Position numbers and translations under genes: made by a program. This document shows positions 6,722 to 10,886 of a DNA stretch of 10,886 nucleotides, one piece after another. The stretch's first letter is position 1, and each line of letters begins with the position of its first letter. Location of the stretch: positions 1 to 10,886 of the forward strand of contig SDVU01000750.1 in assembly GCA_016256075.1 (NCBI GenBank), read 5' to 3'. The notes below the pieces were generated by a model. That model worked only from the letters and a program-made list of their open reading frames with translations. It did not search any database and was not told where the DNA came from. The DNA comes from Dictyocoela muelleri (Eukaryota; Microsporidia).

Positions 6722-8659
6722 TTAAAAATCAATACCCCTATAAATTTTAAGAGTAACTGGATCACCATGTTTAATTTGTTTTTCAAAATATGCCTTGAAA
6801 TTACCTTTTTTACCTACACTCTTTCTTATACTCCCTTTAATGCCTCTAGACTCAATCATTCTATTTTTAAAATAGTCAACTTCTTCTTTACTTCCAAACA
6901 TTCCTTTTATTTTAGCCAGGTTACCTAAAATTTTTATCGGGTATCCATAAAATATTTTTTCTTCATAAACAAATCTGTTTTCAAATGTGGGTGAACTGAC
7001 AATCATTGAGTGTCTAAAAATCTCTAATGAAGAACTATTGTTATCAAAGTTAAAATTATCATCATTTGTCGATGAATTGAGATTAATTATACTGTTATGA
7101 TCATTTTTATCTTGATTTCCTGTTTTATTGATAAATTGTTGATCACTGATTATACATTCATTAGATTTACCTGAATCTTTACTTAAGCTAAAAAGAACAC
7201 AACGCGATCTAAAAAATGTTATAGGGGCAACGAAAACCATCAATCCAACATTAAGCTTATCTTTACGTATTAACATTTTCTTACCATCACAAATAGTTGG
7301 TCTAACTTTAAATAACCTGAAACCCAAATCAATTAAATAATGATTATCACTTTTTAAAGGAACCTTGCTGTCAAAAAATATAGAAACTAAAGATTTCTGG
7401 TCTTCAAGAAAATACATTCCGAAGAATATAAAAATCGAGGCGTTAAATTCTTCTTTAAAATTTTTTCTCAATTTTAAAATCACTTTTTTGTCACAAATAC
7501 CTTTGAGTTTCAGCAATTTATTTTCTGTTTGTTTTATGTCCCTAAGAAATAAAAGATCGGGATTTACTTTTGGTTGATCGTCGTATGATTGAAATTGACT
7601 TATTAAATCAAATTTTGAGTTTGCTGAATCCTCATTTTGATTATTTTTATTCAATTTTTTATCAATATTCCGATATTTTTTAGAATTTTTATCCTTGTAA
7701 TCAGCAAAAAAATAATCATTTTTACAATCATTGATATCGCTAGCACCTTCTCTATAATCATCATAACTTTCATCATCACAGTCATCACTTTCGTCATCAT
7801 TTGATTCAAACTCTAAATCATCATTCATTTGAACTTTTTGAAAATCTTCTGGTTGAATTTCTGCTGTTTCATACTTAATTTCTTTAGAAAAATCTTTAAT
7901 TTTATAAACCTGATCATCAACAAGCACTTCTTCAATAATAAACTCGTATCTCCCATTACAAACCATCTTATGATAAACAAGTTCATTATGTAAATAACCT
8001 TCAACAAAAAGATAATCATCAATAAATTTAACATTTTTCGTTACTAAATATGGCCTTTTTAAGTTTTTTCTTTGTTTTAAGGATTTCAGGTAATGGAAAA
8101 GATTATCATATTTAACGATCCTGTCAGGGAAATTATTATCAAGAATAAAATTTTTTAATTTCAGTTTTTCTTCATCTTCCTTAAAGCAAAAAATTATATT
8201 TGAATTCAGGTTAAAGATATTTAAAATTTTTAATGAAATATTATTTTCGTCATCATTAATTAAGTTACCAATAGAAACTTTATCATTATTAAAATTATCA
8301 ATATTAAAATTTTTATCATCAATTAATTTATTCTTGATAATTTTTTTATCTTTGTGATTATTATAATTTTCAAAATTAAAATTAATTGTATTTCCAAATT
8401 CTGTGTTTAAATTGTAATTGTTATGATTAATATTTTTGATTTTATCGTTATACATAATAACGATGTAGTCTGAAACTTTTGATAAATAAAAAAGATCAAG
8501 TACTGGATGATTGTAAGTAAATATTTGATAGCATTCGGTATATTTAGCAGGAATCGGTTCATTATTATAGTTTATTATAGTAATTATTTGTGGCAATGTT
8601 GATTTTTTTATGTTTTGTAGTTTTTGTTTGTTCTTGTTTCGGCGATCTGCAATTTTCAT
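6722..8659 (-). CDS. TSR1: Tsr1-like late 40S ribosome assembly factor
   Basis: Intact intronless reading frame of 645 residues. Tsr1 is a GTPase-like but nucleotide-independent protein that sits on late pre-40S particles and keeps them from premature initiation; it acts mainly in the cytoplasm. The N-terminus, DRRNKNKQ (5-12), matches Tsr1's basic DRRxxxxQ start. Residues 20-190 form a reduced GTPase-like domain without a P-loop, interrupted by Asn/Asp-rich sequence. RPYLVTKNVKF to VCNGRYEFIIEEV (202-245) corresponds to the AARP2CN domain. An acidic stretch follows (277-301). Residues 385-645 match the DUF663/RIBIOP C-terminal domain: FNASIFIFF, VRPTICDGKKM (452-462), VAPITFFRS (477-485), and the closing GIKGSIRKSVGKKGNFKAYF with DPVTLKIYRG, the family's GxxGxFKxxF...DxVxLxLYKR signature. 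An insert rich in Asn/Asp/Ser lies at 497-546. At 645 residues it is shorter than fungal and animal Tsr1 (about 790-800), as in compacted microsporidian proteins. Bms1 is the related alternative, but the N-terminus and size favour Tsr1. The start is supported by the CCC motif just upstream. Confidence 0.9.
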   Translation of the reverse strand: MKIADRRNKNKQKLQNIKKSTLPQIITIINYNNEPIPAKYTECYQIFTYNHPVLDLFYLSKVSDYIVIMYNDKIKNINHNNYNLNTEFGNTINFNFENYNNHKDKKIIKNKLIDDKNFNIDNFNNDKVSIGNLINDDENNISLKILNIFNLNSNIIFCFKEDEEKLKLKNFILDNNFPDRIVKYDNLFHYLKSLKQRKNLKRPYLVTKNVKFIDDYLFVEGYLHNELVYHKMVCNGRYEFIIEEVLVDDQVYKIKDFSKEIKYETAEIQPEDFQKVQMNDDLEFESNDDESDDCDDESYDDYREGASDINDCKNDYFFADYKDKNSKKYRNIDKKLNKNNQNEDSANSKFDLISQFQSYDDQPKVNPDLLFLRDIKQTENKLLKLKGICDKKVILKLRKNFKEEFNASIFIFFGMYFLEDQKSLVSIFFDSKVPLKSDNHYLIDLGFRLFKVRPTICDGKKMLIRKDKLNVGLMVFVAPITFFRSRCVLFSLSKDSGKSNECIISDQQFINKTGNQDKNDHNSIINLNSSTNDDNFNFDNNSSSLEIFRHSMIVSSPTFENRFVYEEKIFYGYPIKILGNLAKIKGMFGSKEEVDYFKNRMIESRGIKGSIRKSVGKKGNFKAYFEKQIKHGDPVTLKIYRGIDF

Positions 8660-8667
8660 AAGGGCAT
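8656..8667 (-). promoter_or_regulatory. CCC start-proximal motif and overlapping three-codon upstream ORF of TSR1
   Basis: On the gene's strand the sequence is ATGCCCTTATGA. CCC lies at positions -5 to -3 from the TSR1 start codon, matching the CCC-like signal reported close upstream of many microsporidian genes. The first ATG here opens a Met-Pro-Leu-stop frame whose TGA overlaps the TSR1 ATG. Either transcription begins at or inside this motif, giving an almost leaderless mRNA that lacks the upstream ATG, or the tiny frame affects translation. The first is more likely given known short microsporidian 5' ends. Confidence 0.55.
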
Positions 8668-8985
8668 TAACGATTTTTATTTTTTGATTTAAATGCTTTG
8701 AATTTTGTATCGTTGAAATGATTTAGATGTTTTAATTGGGAGATGATATGATAACTTAATAAGCATTATTTTTGTTTATTTTAGATAGTCTTTTGTGAAT
8801 TTATATATTTTAAAAAGAAATATGATATTTAAGCTCTAAAAATTAAATTTAAACTTATTTTTATTAAAGAATCAATTCGAAATTCATAACATAAGAGTTT
8901 TAAATAAAATTTAATTGATGATTTTTTTTATACAGATTTAATTAATAAATTATATTTTGATAACCAAAAATTATAAACAGGAGAG
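8668..8985. other. AT-rich spacer upstream of TSR1
   Basis: No gene or transposon similarity was recognised. It contains the distal promoter region of TSR1, if any; no clear TATA-type element can be singled out in such A/T-rich sequence. Confidence 0.5.
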
Positions 8986-9092
8986 TTGTCTTCAATAGTT
9001 TTCTTCAACAATTGTCTTCTGAAGTTTTCTTCAGCAGTGTATTCTGAAGTAGGCTTGGACAATTGTCTTCAACAGTTTTCTTCAGCAGTGTC
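8986..9092. repeat. 26-bp degenerate tandem array, four units
   Basis: Units start near 8986, 9012, 9037 and 9063 and share the pattern TTGTCTTC followed by AGTTTTCTTCA. Units two and four extend to ACAATTGTCTTC and TTCAGCAGTGT and differ at only about three positions over 33 bp (9008-9040 and 9059-9091). The third unit is the most diverged. It is not translated into anything recognisable. It abuts the 22-bp array at 9113. Confidence 0.75.
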
Positions 9093-9112
9093 TTTACAGA
9101 TTATTGCATAGA

Positions 9113-9221
9113 TATATACCACTTTTTGCAAAGTTTTATTCCGCATTTCGCGAAGTTATAGACAACTTTTTTCAGACTTATAAACACATTTTTTAGAGAT
9201 ATAGACGCTTTTTGTGCTACA
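9113..9221. repeat. 22-bp degenerate tandem array, five units, inverted relative of the array at 931
   Basis: Units begin at 9113, 9135, 9157, 9179 and 9200 (lengths 22, 22, 22, 21 and 21). Most start TATA and carry a CTTTTT or CATTTTT core, for example TATAGACAACTTTTTTCAGA. The first unit shares an exact 13-mer, CCACTTTTTGCAA (9119-9131), with the complement of 964-976 in the left array, at the same place in the unit. This suggests that the two arrays derive from ends of the same element family in opposite orientation. No transposase was recognised beside this copy. Confidence 0.65.
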
Positions 9222-9302
9222 ACGGAATTGTTATCAGAAATAATTGAGCAAAAAAGTATAAATATAAAAAGACCATAAAATTATTTGCTAATTAAGAATC
9301 AG

Positions 9303-9304
<2 letters not shown>

Positions 9305-9334
<30 letters not shown>
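9305..9334. repeat. (AT)15 microsatellite
   Basis: Thirty bases of uninterrupted AT dinucleotides. Confidence 0.95.
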
Positions 9335-9337
<3 letters not shown>

Positions 9338-9372
9338 GATATGTTACTATAGTTATGAAAAAAAAACACCGG

Positions 9373-9413
9373 CGGCGTTTTTTTATTTTTTTCTGCATTT
9401 TTGAAAAACGCCG
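9373..9413. repeat. GC hairpin embedded in A/T homopolymers
   Basis: CGGCGTTTTT (9373-9382) pairs with AAAAACGCCG (9404-9413) around a 21-nt loop, and the flanks are runs of A and T (from about 9358 and to about 9435) that can extend the pairing loosely. It is a possible transposon subterminal hairpin or structured spacer; no function is claimed. Confidence 0.6.
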
Positions 9414-9829
9414 TTTTTTTAAAAAAAAATAAAAAACTCGAAAAATAAACACTATTAAATAAATATAAAAAATATAAGAAACCTAGGTGTGCTTTTAATT
9501 TTTATTTGACCATTTTTGAAAAAAATAGCAAAAAACAAAATAATTAAAAACTCTGAAAAATAGATTGCTGTCAATAAATATTTTTTATAAATTATAAAAT
9601 TCTGAATATTGTTTAAAGAGAAATTAGAATCTATTTGTTCATGAAATTCGATGTTCATGATCACAAATCTTAATCTATTATATTTACAATCAATATTTTT
9701 TTCCCACTTTTAGAATTTTTTATTATTATTACTTAATTGTTTTTTTTAGTATGTCAATGATAAAACATATCGGCTCATTTTTAACTATTTCCTATTTTAG
9801 TATCGATAGTAATCTTCAGATGTTAATAG
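9414..9829. other. AT-rich region without supported gene
   Basis: A 69-codon minus-strand frame (9455-9664) with a hydrophobic stretch is present, but it has no recognisable family, no CCC motif before its start and a composition expected from A/T-rich spacer. It is not annotated as a gene. Nothing else was recognised. Confidence 0.45.
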
Positions 9830-9831
9830 TA

Positions 9832-9885
9832 CAGTCAGATCTCCCTAATGTGAACGCTCTCTAATTTATACTTCGTAATTTGAAC
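9832..9885 (+). mobile_element. Solitary pogo-type left terminus
   Basis: Starts CAGTCAGATCTCCCTAATGT directly after TA (9830-9831), the target dinucleotide of Tc1/mariner/pogo elements. It contains three near-repeats of a TAATnTnnAC type (CCTAATGTGAAC, TCTAATTTATAC and CGTAATTTGAAC), a common layout of pogo/Tigger terminal repeats. No transposase and no matching right end were found up to the window edge, so it is either a decayed element or the start of one cut by the window end. Confidence 0.5.
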
Positions 9886-10791
9886 TAAAAAATCAAATTT
9901 TCATTTTTCATATCAAATCCTTATAAGTGTTTACATTAAACCTGAAAAATCCCCATTCTGAATAATGAACACAAAAAATAGAAATTTTTAGTATGTTTTT
10001 TAATTACCGCAGCTTATCAGCATAGAAAAAGTGGAAAATATAAAAACCAAAAGTCTATGAAAAAGATAAAAATTTATAAAATAAGATAAAAAATCCGATA
10101 ATTTTACAGAGGTCACTAGCAATATTAGTTGATATTTTTTAGGATCAATTAAGACGTCATTAAACTTAGTATTTTGAGCTGCAATAATATTTCAACTCTA
10201 AATTCAACACCTATGCTTAAGGATTGATATACATCCTACTAAGACACAAGTTTTATGATCACGAATTATATGAATAGTTTTAAACCAAAAATGTAATAAG
10301 AAAGATACACATTTATGATGCAATGACTTTCATATACAAAGCTCGCAATAATGTCACATAATGTACAGTAAGGAATTGGTTTATAACTTAGATAAAAATG
10401 CTAAAATCAACAGAGATGACAAAGTATAAAATTATGAAATTGTATTCATAGCGATTTTTTAATATGTTCAGTATTGATAAATATGATTCGCTATTTTTAG
10501 CTTATTAAAGTATCTCGGAAAAAACCATAGAACGTGATATTATGGATTATCTATATAATCCATAGTTTTATAAAGCATGAAATAACGAATCGAGTTGCGA
10601 TTAATTGTTTTTAAAAGATAAAAATGATGTTTTTAAACTACTCTCCTATAATATTGATAAAGTATTAGGTTGAAAGTTTGGTACTGTTCTAATATAGAGT
10701 AGCACCTTTCTAATAAAAAAATTTCTCTATATGGAAAGTGATAAATTTTAATGATGTGTGAAATATTCTGAAAATTCCCGTAATATAAATA
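9886..10791. other. Gene-free A/T-rich tract, possibly decayed pogo interior
   Basis: About 900 bp with stops in every frame and no motif that I recognise on either strand. Given the terminus at 9832 it may be a decayed element interior, but no DDE or helix-turn-helix motif can be read, so this is only a possibility. Confidence 0.4.
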
Positions 10792-10886
10792 TTTTAATGT
10801 AATAAGCTATATTTGTAATTTTCTATAATAGGTTTCCTACGGAAACCTATTATAGAAAATTACAAATATAGCTTATTACATTAAAA
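10792..10886. repeat. Perfect 46-bp inverted repeat with 3-nt loop at the sequence end
   Basis: Left arm 10792-10837 ends AATAGGTTTCC, the loop is TAC (10838-10840), and the right arm 10841-10886 begins GGAAACCTATT and is an exact reverse complement of the left arm to the last base. No mismatch occurs in 46 bp, unlike every other repeat here, and the symmetry may continue beyond the window. It may be a fold-back assembly or library artefact at a contig end, or a true recent palindrome. Confidence 0.97.

Noticed and set aside
7365-7577. 70-codon plus-strand frame
   Set aside because: Antisense shadow of the well-supported TSR1 coding sequence.
7825-8034. 69-codon minus-strand frame
   Set aside because: Alternative frame within TSR1, overlapping its AARP2CN-like region; no independent support.
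9225-9310. Possible N-terminus of a Tc1-type transposase beside the right 22-bp array
   Set aside because: Only a short run such as ELLSEIIEQKS can be read before stops; the resemblance is too weak to claim.
9455-9664. 69-codon minus-strand reading frame with a hydrophobic segment
   Set aside because: It has no recognisable family, no CCC signal before the start, and a composition (Ile, Phe, Lys, Asn) expected from random A/T-rich DNA.

Overview
The window looks like a gene-poor stretch of a very AT-rich eukaryotic genome, most likely a microsporidian with an expanded, transposon-laden genome. The clues are one intact intronless gene for a shortened ribosome-assembly factor (Tsr1-like, 645 codons), a CCC triplet a few bases before its start codon (a known microsporidian start signal), heavy AT bias with Asn/Asp-rich protein segments, and long tracts of decayed DNA transposons. 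The assignment is an inference; no rRNA or tRNA gene was seen that would settle it.

Left flank (1-2600): a broken Tc1/mariner (IS630-like) transposase reads rightwards from the window edge to 864. It is followed by 14-bp and 22-bp tandem arrays, then the C-terminal tail of a Mutator-like (MULE) transposase (1066-1389). After an AT-rich gap and a G-rich-loop hairpin comes a fossil integrase fragment of a retroelement or Polinton-like element on the minus strand (about 1668-2010). A small GC hairpin with CATAAT repeats lies near 2511-2610.

Central transposon nest (2610-6510): a second, different MULE transposase remnant (3567-4373) ends exactly where a hAT-like terminus begins (4374). The nest then holds a 591-bp foldback MITE with 230-bp arms (4495-5085), a decayed pogo/Tigger transposase starting at its first catalytic motif (5086), a pogo right terminus with an adjacent TA (6202), a hAT dimerisation-domain remnant and a hAT-like right terminus (6507). 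The MITE has hAT-like sequence on one side and pogo coding sequence on the other, with no target-site duplication, which suggests recombination between MITE copies.

Gene (6722-8659, minus strand): TSR1, which acts in late 40S subunit assembly. A 26-bp tandem repeat carrying AATAAA-type signals lies just downstream of its stop.

Right flank (8660-10886): 26-bp and 22-bp tandem arrays, the latter apparently a diverged inverted relative of the array at 931. Then come an (AT)15 microsatellite, a GC hairpin in A/T homopolymers, a solitary pogo-like terminus at 9832, about 900 bp with nothing recognisable, and a perfect 46-bp inverted repeat with a 3-nt loop running to the last base. That last feature is most simply a fold-back artefact or a true contig-end hairpin.

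No operon, defence system or novel multi-gene system was found. The interest lies in the transposon stratigraphy, the repeat arrays and the compact start of TSR1.
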